From NCBI GenBank assembly GCA_027365815.1, contig DAHXLV010000030.1, positions 1-5,773 of the forward strand: 5,773 bases of DNA, given 5' to 3'. Source of the DNA: Microcaldota archaeon (GTDB lineage Archaea; Micrarchaeota; Micrarchaeia; Micrarchaeales; Micrarchaeaceae). The notes under the pieces are model-generated. The model had not been told where the DNA came from, searched no databases, and worked only from the letters and a program-made list of their open reading frames with translations. A program made the position numbers and the translations under genes. Positions 1 to 5,304 of this stretch are shown piece by piece. Position 1 is the first letter of the stretch; each line of letters begins with the position of its first letter.

Positions 1-1
1 C

Positions 2-271
2 CACGCGGTTGAGAATGCATCAGCAGCAGATCTCCAGAGGCTGAAGGAGATATACTGGAAGAAGCGCGAGCAGAAGACTGAAGAGGATGTACACTTTGTA
101 TTAGATAAGTTCAACGAGCTTGGTTCGATAGACTTTGTGAAGCATGAGGCACAGAAACTTATTGATGAAGCTGCAAGGCAATTCGAACTTGAAACAAAAG
201 ACATACTAGAGTCTCATACAAAGGAGCTAGCTAGGTCAGCCATAGGCCATACTGTGAAGAGGAACAAGTGA
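2..271 (+). CDS. Isoprenyl (geranylgeranyl-type) diphosphate synthase, C-terminal fragment
   Basis: The open frame enters from the left edge and ends at a TGA at 269-271, giving 89 residues of the C-terminus. The stretch DLQRLKEIYWKKREQKTEEDV, then a helix with LDKFNELGSIDFVKHEAQKLIDEA and a final helix ending in VKRNK, resembles the end of trans-isoprenyl diphosphate synthases. In that family a 'T-E-E-V ... G-A-I-x-x-A ... A-x-x-L-I-x-E-A' pattern precedes the last helix. These enzymes condense isopentenyl diphosphate with allylic diphosphates; in archaea the product is mainly geranylgeranyl diphosphate for ether-lipid synthesis. The DDxxD catalytic motifs lie upstream of the window, so chain length and activity cannot be judged. 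The family call rests on a helical C-terminal pattern only. No T-rich terminator follows the stop codon. Confidence 0.66.
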   Translation, partial: HAVENASAADLQRLKEIYWKKREQKTEEDVHFVLDKFNELGSIDFVKHEAQKLIDEAARQFELETKDILESHTKELARSAIGHTVKRNK

Positions 272-343
272 AAAGCAATAGGCATTCACTGAAATGGCGG
301 TGACTTCGCGTCCTTCAGCCCGCTCCCTCCTGGGTGATCTGTA

Positions 344-375
344 AAGCTTAGGCATCGGTTAAGCTTATGCCTCCG
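344..375. repeat. Small imperfect direct repeat containing a hairpin
   Basis: Two 15-base segments, AAGCTTAGGCATCGG (344-358) and AAGCTTATGCCTCCG (361-375), match at 12 positions. Their AGGCAT (350-355) and ATGCCT (367-372) halves can pair into a 6-bp stem with an 11-base loop. It lies between two gene ends that face each other: the prenyl synthase stop at 271 and the leftward gene's stop at 382. A weak processing or termination structure is possible, but neither strand has a good T-tract beside it. The rest of 272-381 shows no gene, tRNA or recognisable RNA motif. Confidence 0.4.
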
Positions 376-381
376 TAGGCC

Positions 382-624
382 TTAGTAAAGCGCCGCGTTG
401 GCAGGTGGCTTTTTGTACACGAACGTGTCCGCGCTAAACTGGGCTTTAAGCTTTGGCACCTGCCGCAGCTGCACAGTTTCTCTCCTTTCTAGGCGAAGCG
501 TTTCCGCGCTCTGTCTTCTTATGGCAGGGCGTATACCCCTGCGCTCCCGCATGCCCTCGACCACGGTCTCGTTTATCTCGGCATCAGTGATCTTTTCCCT
601 TGTTTTGGATTTTCCTCTAAGCAT
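382..624 (-). CDS. Hypothetical basic protein, 80 residues
   Basis: I do not recognise this protein. It is rich in Arg, Lys and Glu. Residues 1-55 (MLRGKSKTREKITDAEINET onward) look like charged, probably helical sequence with arginine clusters at RERRGIRPAIRR and LRLERRET. The tail carries VPKLKAQFSADTFVYKKPP. No transmembrane segment or cysteine is present. The frame stays open further upstream (to 726), but the ATG at 624 is preferred: a TATA-like box on the same strand is centred about 26 bases upstream, as expected for a leaderless archaeal mRNA, and longer versions would start inside or above that box. The basic charge could suit nucleic-acid or ribosome binding, but that is only inference. 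The opposite strand is also open over much of this stretch (398-697), so coding status is moderate. Confidence 0.5.
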   Translation of the reverse strand: MLRGKSKTREKITDAEINETVVEGMRERRGIRPAIRRQSAETLRLERRETVQLRQVPKLKAQFSADTFVYKKPPANAALY

Positions 625-644
625 GGACAAGCGTTCCAAATACA

Positions 645-654
645 TATTTTTAAA
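645..654 (-). promoter_or_regulatory. TATA-like box for the leftward 80-residue gene
   Basis: Read on the minus strand this is TTTAAAAATA, a good archaeal TATA-box match. Its centre lies about 26 bases upstream of the ATG at 624, so transcription would begin at or beside the start codon (leaderless). Confidence 0.5.
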
Positions 655-737
655 TAAAAAGGGCTTAACGTCGATAAACGTAATATGGTTTGTATAAGCC
701 GCGCAGAGAGGCCCGCAGCTAAGCAAGAAAACAAAAG

Positions 738-746
738 TAATTATAT
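738..746 (+). promoter_or_regulatory. TATA-like box upstream of the ParB-like gene
   Basis: TAATTATAT sits in an A/T-rich pocket about 47 bases before the ATG at 789. The expected transcript start would be near 768, leaving a leader of about 20 bases. That leader would include a G-rich run (777-783, GCGGGGG) five bases before the start codon, which may act as a weak Shine-Dalgarno-like site. The leftward 80-residue gene uses its own box at 645-654, so 655-737 separates two divergent promoters. Confidence 0.45.
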
Positions 747-788
747 CTGTTAGAAAGAGTTTACATAGCGCACCGTGCGGGGGTTTGT

Positions 789-1637
789 ATGGGCTTTAGG
801 ATATCCTTGGATCCGCAGTTATTCCTGAACAGGGTTGATTATAACAGCTACCTGCGGGGGTTGGCCAGCACCACAACTGCGTTCGTGTCAGTGAAAGACA
901 TAGAGAGCATGCGGAGGGACGGTGCTTCCCAAGGGCAGCTTGAAATGGCGCTGCTGGGCGATACGAGCCTTATTGCCATCCTCAGAGGAGCAAAATCAAA
1001 GAGGAATGTCATTGCATACGAAGACGCAGACATACGGGTAACGGCGGTAGCGCACGATTATGCTTTTTCACACCAGGCATTCGCGCAAGTTGACAAGATG
1101 CAGAGCCTTGTTGGACTGGAAGACACATTGCTGAGAGGGAGAACTCCGTATAGCCTGCCCAGGCTGCCGCCTGCAGTATTCCAGTACCATGTTGATGGAA
1201 ACACATTCACAGCCCTTTACGTCCCTCCTATAGTCGAGATAATACCTGCCGGGAAATTTGAGACGGTGCTTGATGTGGTGCGTAAAAGGATAGCGGCAGG
1301 AGAATCCCTAGATCTGGATGTTCACAACGGACATCCAAGGATGAGCCTGGCGGCACTGCTCGCCGATGCGGAGCGCCTGCTTGCAGGTAGAGAAACCATA
1401 CCTACTGTGGTCGATGGTACGCACAGGACGCTGCTGGCGTACAACCTAGGAATGGAGTACAGGGCGGTCCTGATACACGGGTCGAAAAGGTCAGCCTCAA
1501 GCCTGCCTTTGAGGTTTGAGAACATCACCCTAACAAACACAAAGCCGAAGAGGCGCGAGGATGGCTATCCTGGCCATAACGAGCAGGCCGAGATGAACGG
1601 ATGGCTCAATTGGAAGGAACTCGGGATTGATAACTGA
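789..1637 (+). CDS. ParB/sulfiredoxin-fold-like protein with a DGTHR motif
   Basis: A 282-residue soluble protein. The clearest signal is residues 204-222, IPTVVDGTHRTLLAYNLGM, which matches the 'hhDGxHRhxAhxxhG' core of the ParB/Srx superfamily. That superfamily includes the ParB CTPase, DGQHR/DndB-like proteins and the archaeal ADP-dependent free-serine kinase SerK. Before it, PPIVEIIP (146-153) and a helix at 156-171 could form the first strand and helix of that fold. The N-terminal 140 residues are unrecognised, and no helix-turn-helix DNA-binding domain typical of chromosomal ParB is evident. The C-terminus (250-282) is polar and charged (TKPKRREDGYPGHNEQAEMNG). The stop codon overlaps the next gene's ATG in TGATG, so the two are probably translated together. 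The fold is moderately supported. Substrate and reaction are unknown: nucleotide-dependent kinase, nucleotide-binding regulator and nuclease are all open. Confidence 0.6.
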   Translation: MGFRISLDPQLFLNRVDYNSYLRGLASTTTAFVSVKDIESMRRDGASQGQLEMALLGDTSLIAILRGAKSKRNVIAYEDADIRVTAVAHDYAFSHQAFAQVDKMQSLVGLEDTLLRGRTPYSLPRLPPAVFQYHVDGNTFTALYVPPIVEIIPAGKFETVLDVVRKRIAAGESLDLDVHNGHPRMSLAALLADAERLLAGRETIPTVVDGTHRTLLAYNLGMEYRAVLIHGSKRSASSLPLRFENITLTNTKPKRREDGYPGHNEQAEMNGWLNWKELGIDN

Positions 1638-2158
1638 TGCGCGGAAGGAAACTCATAGTGCTGGATTTCGACAACACCCTATTTTTTGCCGATGCGGCAG
1701 ACGGGATAGCGTCAAAAGAACTGTTCAAAAAGAAGCTCACCAGGGCCCAGATAAGGAAGCTGCCCAATGTTCAGAAGGGAAATATATTGGCCCTGGCCAA
1801 TTCGAAGTACGCCCATATGCTGAAGCCGAACAACGCTCTCATAAGAAAGATAAGGCGCTTGGGTCGGAGCCGCAAGGTCATAATACTCAGCGCAAGGAAA
1901 ATACGCAAAGGCGACCAGACAGCTTCGCTGCTTGAACGCGCTGGCATGAAGTATGACGAGCGCTATCATCGCAGGAACGTACTGATACCGGACGAGGAGT
2001 GGAAACTGAGGAAAATAAAGGTGCTCGCGAAAGGCTACGGCCAAATGGATATATACGACGATAAAAAGGAGAACCTGAGGTACCTGTCAAAACACCTTGA
2101 TCCGGGAAGGGCGCATTTTTACCACGTGGAAGGCGAATCTATAAGCCGCTACAAATAG
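1637..2158 (+). CDS. HAD-superfamily phosphatase-like protein
   Basis: A 173-residue protein with the HAD aspartate motifs in order. Motif I is VLDFDNTLF (D10 nucleophile, D12 acid/base). Motif II is VIILSAR (S85). A basic segment EWKLRK (121-126) could supply the motif III lysine. Motif IV is YDDKKEN (D141, D142), which would bind Mg2+. A helical insertion at about 20-75 between motifs I and II would serve as a small cap. The 'LSAR ... LLERAG ... YDE ... EWKLRKI' order resembles the HAD branch found in polynucleotide-phosphatase and 'Swiss army knife' RNA-repair proteins, but this is a pattern resemblance only. The ATG overlaps the stop of the ParB-like gene by one base, so translation is likely coupled and a shared task is likely. 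All catalytic positions seem present, so a phosphohydrolase is expected; the substrate cannot be told. Confidence 0.78.
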   Translation: MRGRKLIVLDFDNTLFFADAADGIASKELFKKKLTRAQIRKLPNVQKGNILALANSKYAHMLKPNNALIRKIRRLGRSRKVIILSARKIRKGDQTASLLERAGMKYDERYHRRNVLIPDEEWKLRKIKVLAKGYGQMDIYDDKKENLRYLSKHLDPGRAHFYHVEGESISRYK

Positions 2159-2160
2159 GC

Positions 2161-2168
2161 ATAAAAAT
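2161..2168 (+). promoter_or_regulatory. TATA-like box for Pth2
   Basis: ATAAAAAT follows the HAD gene stop (2158) immediately. Its centre is about 25 bases before the Pth2 ATG at 2189, consistent with a leaderless transcript independent of the upstream pair. No Shine-Dalgarno complement is seen directly before the ATG. Confidence 0.5.
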
Positions 2169-2188
2169 CCCATTTCCGAAAGAGAGCT

Positions 2189-2557
2189 ATGCCACCCAGC
2201 AGCGACGGAATAAAGCAGGTGATAATAGTCAGGGCTGACCTTGACATGGGCAAGGGCAAGCTCGGCGCACAGATAGGCCACGCTGTCATGCTCAGCTTCC
2301 TGGATGCGCAGAAGTCGGACAAGGCCATAGCTAACGAATGGCTGCAGTCGGGGCAGAAGAAGATAGTACTAAAGGTGGACGACGAGGAATCGCTGAGGAA
2401 GCTTTTCGCCGCATTCAGGTACAAGAAGATACCTTGCGCGCTTGTCGAGGATGCCGGCCTGACGCAGCTGCCCCCTGGCACAACCACGGCGTTGGGTGTC
2501 GGCCCCTGGAACAGCCCGGATATAGACCAGTTCACGGGGAAGCTAAAGCTGCTCTAA
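2189..2557 (+). CDS. pth2: Peptidyl-tRNA hydrolase, Pth2 type
   Basis: A 122-residue protein matching the usual 115-120 residue archaeal/eukaryotic Pth2. Pth2 releases tRNA from peptidyl-tRNAs that drop off the ribosome by cutting the ester bond, in the cytoplasm. Conserved features are visible throughout. RADLDMGKGKLGAQIGHA (15-32) carries the family's lysines, Q28 and H31. Then come LVEDAGLTQLPPGTTTALGVGP (85-106), with D88-A-G and the PGTTT loop, and the closing TGKLKLL. This family is unrelated to the bacterial Pth fold and is a good archaeal marker. The ATG at 2189 is supported by the TATA box 25 bases upstream. The last 15 bases overlap the 3' end of the leftward kinase-fold gene. No key residue appears to be missing. 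Confidence 0.95.
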   Translation: MPPSSDGIKQVIIVRADLDMGKGKLGAQIGHAVMLSFLDAQKSDKAIANEWLQSGQKKIVLKVDDEESLRKLFAAFRYKKIPCALVEDAGLTQLPPGTTTALGVGPWNSPDIDQFTGKLKLL

Positions 2558-3508
2558 AATGGAGAAATCACCCTTCTTGTATTTCGCCATCTCTGCCAGT
2601 ATCCTAATGTCGCCTGCGTTCCAATCCACTTCCCTGCAGTTGATGTGCCACATCGAGTTCTTGAAGACTCCGAAGAGCAGCGCCTCATACAGGTGGCCTC
2701 TCTCCCAGTCCGTAAGCTTTCTCTCAGAGGAATATCCGGCAATTATGCCCTTGAGGGCGCTGAAGCTGAGGTGGAATCCTTTGTCGTAGTAGAACGCGCT
2801 GTACATGGATGAACCCAGGTCGTAGAACATATGGTTCGGGCCTGCTATGTCCCAGTCTATCACTCCGACCACCTTGCCATTCCTGAAGAGTACGTGCTCG
2901 TTCGTGAACTCCTCGTGGCATATAGATTTCGGAAGGCGCTCCGGGAACCTCATCGCATCGAGGTTCTCCCTCATGAACTCCATGCCCTTCCTGACCCGTG
3001 CAGGCATCCTCTTTCTGCAGTTCTTCAGGAAGAGCCCCCTGAAATAATTGTAGGTCACGTAAGCCTTCTCCATCTTGAAGTTGATGGCGGTCACGTGCAG
3101 CCTGCCAAGGTACTTGCCGAGCTGGTAGGCGTTTCTGTAGGTGAGCCTGTTTATCGTGTGCCCTTCCAGCAGCCTGAATAGGGAGAATCGCTTCCCTTTC
3201 GATACCACGTCTAGCTCGCCGTCATTGCTCCTGATTATCTCGACGCACGGATAGCCTTTCCCCCTGAGGAACTCCACAAGCAGCAGCGCCTTCTCGGTGA
3301 ACCCCCTCTTCCTGTACTGCTTCAGGTAATACCTGCCGGTGCCTGTCGAGATCACGTAGGAGAGTGGCGCCCTGGCCTGCTTTCTGTCCATCACCCTGTC
3401 TATACCGGAAAAGCTTCCTACATCATACCTTTTCAGGATGCGGGTTATGTCCTTCTCGGTCAAGGAGATGCCGAACCTGTTCTGCGCGCCGGCGGCAGCT
3501 GCATCCAT
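2543..3508 (-). CDS. APH / homoserine-kinase-II-like protein with altered catalytic loop
   Basis: A 321-residue protein with the two-lobed aminoglycoside-phosphotransferase fold, in the group that includes type II homoserine kinase. Residues 20-37 (DITRILKRYDVGSFSGID) match the N-terminus of this group. TGRYYLKQY (57-65) supplies the nucleotide-binding lysine (K63). LFRLLEGHTIN (110-120) and the LGKYLGRLH helix (130-138) are typical. The Brenner-type loop, normally HGDxxxxN, reads HEEFTNEH (H198-H205): the catalytic Asp is Glu200 and the Mg-binding Asn is His205. The later metal-binding Asp is kept in GVIDWD (D218). Either activity is altered or the protein is a pseudokinase. The gene starts 4 bases after the aminotransferase stop, so it is likely co-transcribed and tied to amino-acid metabolism. 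Homoserine phosphorylation is only a possibility. The 3' end overlaps Pth2 tail-to-tail. Confidence 0.78.
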   Translation of the reverse strand: MDAAAAGAQNRFGISLTEKDITRILKRYDVGSFSGIDRVMDRKQARAPLSYVISTGTGRYYLKQYRKRGFTEKALLLVEFLRGKGYPCVEIIRSNDGELDVVSKGKRFSLFRLLEGHTINRLTYRNAYQLGKYLGRLHVTAINFKMEKAYVTYNYFRGLFLKNCRKRMPARVRKGMEFMRENLDAMRFPERLPKSICHEEFTNEHVLFRNGKVVGVIDWDIAGPNHMFYDLGSSMYSAFYYDKGFHLSFSALKGIIAGYSSERKLTDWERGHLYEALLFGVFKNSMWHINCREVDWNAGDIRILAEMAKYKKGDFSILEQL

Positions 3509-3512
3509 AGAC

Positions 3513-4421
3513 TCACACGTAGGTAAGCCAGTCGCCGAACTCGCTGTTCTGCCCTGTTACGGCCTCTGTGTACTTCTGCGAGAGCAGCTTAGTTATCGGG
3601 CCTGGCTTTCCGTTGCCTATGCTTATCCCGTCTATGTTGACAACGGGCGTCACCTCGGCTGCAGTGCCGCAGAAGAATACTTCGTCAGCGGAGTAAAGCT
3701 CCTCCTTGTGAACCTCCCTCTCCTCAACTATGAGGCCGAGGCTTTCAGCGATCTTTATTAGCGAGTCGCGCGTCACCCCCATCAGTATGTCCGCGCTTGC
3801 GCCCGGAGTGATAAGGTGGCCGTACTTCACTATGAATATATTCTCCGCAGCACCCTCAGCCACATAGCCTTCTACAGAAAGCAGTATCGTCTCGTCGAAA
3901 CCAGAGGCCCTCGCCTCGTTGTTAGATATTATGGAGTTTATGTAGTTGCCGGAGGCCTTCGCCTCAACCGGCAGTATGCTGGAATTTATCCTGCGCCATG
4001 AGGATATCTTGCAGCGTATGCCCTTCTCCTTGCCTTCGCCGTAATACGCGCCGAAGGGCAGCGCAGCTATGAACGTGCTTGTCGGGGCGTTCCACGCGCC
4101 GACCCCTATGCTGTCTGTTTTGTAGAACACGAACGGGCGTATGTAGCACGAGGAGAGTTTGTTTGCCCTTACCACCTGCAAGACAGCTTTCCCCAGCTCC
4201 TTAGCGCTGTAGTTCAGGCTCATCGAGTATATTTTTGTGCTCCTTTGGAACCTCTTTATGTGGTCGTCAAGCCTGAATACCGCGGTTCCTTTCTTGGCCG
4301 GGTATGCGCGCATGCCCTCGAAGATCCCGCTTCCGTACTGCAGAGAGTGCGTCAGTATCGGCACCTTCGCGTCAGCGTATCCCATCATCTTGCCGTCAAG
4401 CCATACCTTAAGGTTCTTCAT
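3513..4421 (-). CDS. ilvE: Branched-chain amino acid aminotransferase (class IV)
   Basis: A 302-residue PLP enzyme that interconverts Leu, Ile and Val with their 2-oxo acids, using glutamate/2-oxoglutarate, as the last step of branched-chain synthesis or first of breakdown. The start VWLDGKMM and HSLQYGSGIFEGMRAY (25-40) match the family. R57 in DDHIKRF contacts the PLP phosphate. K155 in EAKASGNYINS is the Schiff-base lysine. GYVAEGAAENIF (185-196) holds E189, and GVTRDS (215-220) and CGTAAEVTPV (251-260) complete the cofactor site. The length fits the usual 290-308. I chose the ATG at 4421 because the family usually begins just before the LDG segment; a TTG at 4454 would add 11 Gly/Ser-rich residues. 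D-amino-acid or 4-amino-4-deoxychorismate enzymes share the fold, but the motif set favours IlvE. It is first in a probable operon with the kinase-fold gene. Confidence 0.93.
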   Translation of the reverse strand: MKNLKVWLDGKMMGYADAKVPILTHSLQYGSGIFEGMRAYPAKKGTAVFRLDDHIKRFQRSTKIYSMSLNYSAKELGKAVLQVVRANKLSSCYIRPFVFYKTDSIGVGAWNAPTSTFIAALPFGAYYGEGKEKGIRCKISSWRRINSSILPVEAKASGNYINSIISNNEARASGFDETILLSVEGYVAEGAAENIFIVKYGHLITPGASADILMGVTRDSLIKIAESLGLIVEEREVHKEELYSADEVFFCGTAAEVTPVVNIDGISIGNGKPGPITKLLSQKYTEAVTGQNSEFGDWLTYV

Positions 4422-4470
4422 GCTGCTTGCGCCGCTGCCCGCTTTTCCCGTCAATCAACCACAATACTAG

Positions 4471-4490
4471 ATATCAATAAGGTTAATAAT
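4471..4490. promoter_or_regulatory. Shared A/T-rich promoter region for aminotransferase and alkyltransferase
   Basis: Rightward, TTAATAAT (4483-4490) is centred 25 bases before the alkyltransferase ATG at 4512, which fits a leaderless start. Leftward, ATTATTAA over the same bases or TTATTGAT (4480-4473) would set the aminotransferase transcript start between about 4450 and 4460. A single A/T-rich patch may therefore serve both divergent genes. The leftward assignment is less precise than the rightward one. Confidence 0.5.
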
Positions 4491-4511
4491 CCTTTATTGC
4501 CAGGGTTTACC

Positions 4512-4823
4512 ATGGCGCTGACCAGGGACAGGGCATTGTCGATCATGAAGAATAAGGGAATGAGCGAATTTCAGATAAAGGTGCTGCTAGCCACCATGCG
4601 TATACCAAAAGGGGAAGTCGTCACATACAAGGAATTGGCGAAGATGATAGGCAAGCCGAAGGCATACCGGGCAGTCGGCACCGCGCTGAAGAACAACCCC
4701 CTGGCGCCTCAGATACCCTGCCACAGGGTGGTAAAGAGCGACGGCACGCTCGGCAATTATTCTGCGCCAGGCGGCACAAAGAAGAAAAGGAGCATGCTCA
4801 GGGCTGAGGGCGCAATAAAATAA
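4512..4823 (+). CDS. ogt: Methylated-DNA-protein-cysteine alkyltransferase, single-domain
   Basis: A 103-residue DNA-repair protein consisting almost only of the catalytic (C-terminal) domain of O6-alkylguanine-DNA alkyltransferase. FQIKVLLATMRIPKGEVVTYKELA (20-43) forms the winged-helix core. RAVGTAL carries the base-flipping 'arginine finger' R53. IPCHRVV (68-74) holds the acceptor C70 with H71, and E99 near the end can complete the Cys-His-Glu relay. DGTLGNYS (77-84) is the substrate loop. The variable N-terminal domain of typical Ada/Ogt proteins is absent. The size recalls alkyltransferase-like (ATL) proteins, but those usually carry Trp where this one has the acceptor Cys, so direct repair is expected. 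The frame stays open upstream to 4245, but that part lies opposite the aminotransferase gene. Homology and the TATA spacing support the ATG at 4512. Confidence 0.9.
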   Translation: MALTRDRALSIMKNKGMSEFQIKVLLATMRIPKGEVVTYKELAKMIGKPKAYRAVGTALKNNPLAPQIPCHRVVKSDGTLGNYSAPGGTKKKRSMLRAEGAIK

Positions 4824-4825
4824 AA

Positions 4826-4844
4826 GGGCCGGGAGGCCCGGCCC
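4826..4844 (-). terminator. GC-rich hairpin between convergent genes
   Basis: GGGCCGGG-AGG-CCCGGCCC is a perfect 8-bp stem with a 3-base loop. On the minus strand it is followed directly by TTTTATTTTATT, which overlaps the end of the alkyltransferase gene, so it resembles an intrinsic terminator for the regulator gene ending at 4855. On the plus strand it lies 3 bases after the alkyltransferase stop but is followed only by AATTCT, so rightward termination would be weaker. Archaeal termination depends mainly on the T-tract; the hairpin may also protect mRNA ends. Confidence 0.65.
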
Positions 4845-4854
4845 AATTCTGCAG

Positions 4855-5220
4855 CTACCTACGGTAGTAGCCAACCCCCTGCAACCCCACCGCCTCGCTC
4901 ATCACCGCGCCAGTGAAATACCTAAGTATGTCGCTCCTGCTGCGCTCGACAACATGGAGGCATTCCCTGCCATTCCTTGTAAGCAGCAGGCTCTTCCCAG
5001 GCTCGTCCTTTGTCGCAAAGTCGATGAGATTCCTCTCCTTCAGCCTCTTGAGCGTGTACCACACCGAGCTCTTCGATATCCTGTATGAATCCTCGATGTA
5101 TTCAACGAAGCTCGAAGCGCTCGCTATGCTGTCAAGGCCTATCTCGAGCATGACGAGCTGCTCACGCCTCGTGAGCATCAAGCCAAAGTCTAACCTAGTA
5201 GTAGCTTCCATTTGGACCAT
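4855..5220 (-). CDS. Winged-helix transcriptional regulator (MarR/PadR-like)
   Basis: About 121 residues. The core LTRREQLVMLEIGL (16-29), ASSFVEYIEDSYRISKSSVWYTLKRLKERNLIDF (35-68) and KSLLLTRNGREC (76-87) gives helix, helix-turn-recognition-helix and beta-wing in the order of winged-helix DNA-binding domains. SKSSVWYTLKRLKERNLI is the recognition helix. The C-terminal segment (88-121) may be a dimerising helix. No metal-binding or sensor motif is clear. The start is uncertain: ATG at 5220 is used here, ATG at 5211 lies nearer the position expected from the TATA box, and a GTG at 5229 adds three residues. Palindromes flank the promoter (5207-5216 and 5258-5267), which points to self-regulation. 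The gene converges on the alkyltransferase across a shared hairpin. The target genes and signal are unknown. Confidence 0.8.
   Translation of the reverse strand: MVQMEATTRLDFGLMLTRREQLVMLEIGLDSIASASSFVEYIEDSYRISKSSVWYTLKRLKERNLIDFATKDEPGKSLLLTRNGRECLHVVERSRSDILRYFTGAVMSEAVGLQGVGYYRR
5207..5216. promoter_or_regulatory. Probable operator, proximal copy
   Basis: TCCATTTGGA is a palindrome of the form TCCA-NN-TGGA that overlaps the expected transcript start and candidate start codons of the regulator. The 16-base block beginning here (TCCATTTGGACCATCG) matches the distal copy at 13 positions. A dimeric winged-helix protein bound here could block initiation. This is inferred from symmetry and position. 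Confidence 0.5.
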
Positions 5221-5236
5221 CGAAAACACCTGATTG

Positions 5237-5244
5237 TTTTTTAA
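5237..5244 (-). promoter_or_regulatory. TATA-like box of the regulator gene
   Basis: Read on the minus strand this is TTAAAAAA. A start about 26 bases downstream would fall near 5215, between the candidate ATGs at 5220 and 5211. The box lies close to midway between the two palindromes. Confidence 0.5.
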
Positions 5245-5257
5245 GATGTTTTACGCG

Positions 5258-5267
5258 TCCAGATGGA
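5258..5267. promoter_or_regulatory. Probable operator, distal copy
   Basis: TCCAGATGGA repeats the TCCA-NN-TGGA palindrome, 51 bases centre-to-centre from the proximal copy (about five helical turns). It lies about 22 bases upstream of the TATA box centre. The wider block TCCAGATGGAACATCG keeps the same orientation as the proximal copy. Confidence 0.5.
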
Positions 5268-5304
5268 ACATCGGTGTATTATTAATGCAGGTCCACTTAG
5301 CTGA

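Noticed and set aside
272..381. tRNA or C/D box RNA gene
   Set aside because: No T-loop GTTCRA sequence, no cloverleaf, and no paired C (RTGATGA) and D (CTGA) boxes at suitable spacing on either strand.
398..697. Rightward open frame of 99 codons
   Set aside because: It lies opposite the 80-residue leftward gene, has no TATA box or ribosome site, and its Leu/Ser-rich translation looks like an antisense shadow.
1712..2044. Leftward frame of 110 codons opposite the HAD gene
   Set aside because: The HAD motifs in the forward frame explain the region, and the antisense product shows no motif.
2149..2535. Leftward frame of 128 codons opposite Pth2
   Set aside because: Pth2 homology is strong across the whole region, and the antisense product is Ser/Cys-rich with no recognisable motif.
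2831..3181. Rightward frame of 116 codons opposite the kinase-fold gene
   Set aside because: It is a shadow of a longer gene with clear family motifs.
4245..4511. Upstream in-frame extension of the alkyltransferase
   Set aside because: It is antisense to the aminotransferase N-terminus, its residues resemble no alkyltransferase domain, and the TATA-like box at 4483-4490 supports starting at 4512.
5227..5231. Shine-Dalgarno site (AGGTG on the minus strand) for the regulator start at 5220
   Set aside because: It lies only about 6 bases downstream of the TATA-like box, so it would probably be upstream of the transcript start.
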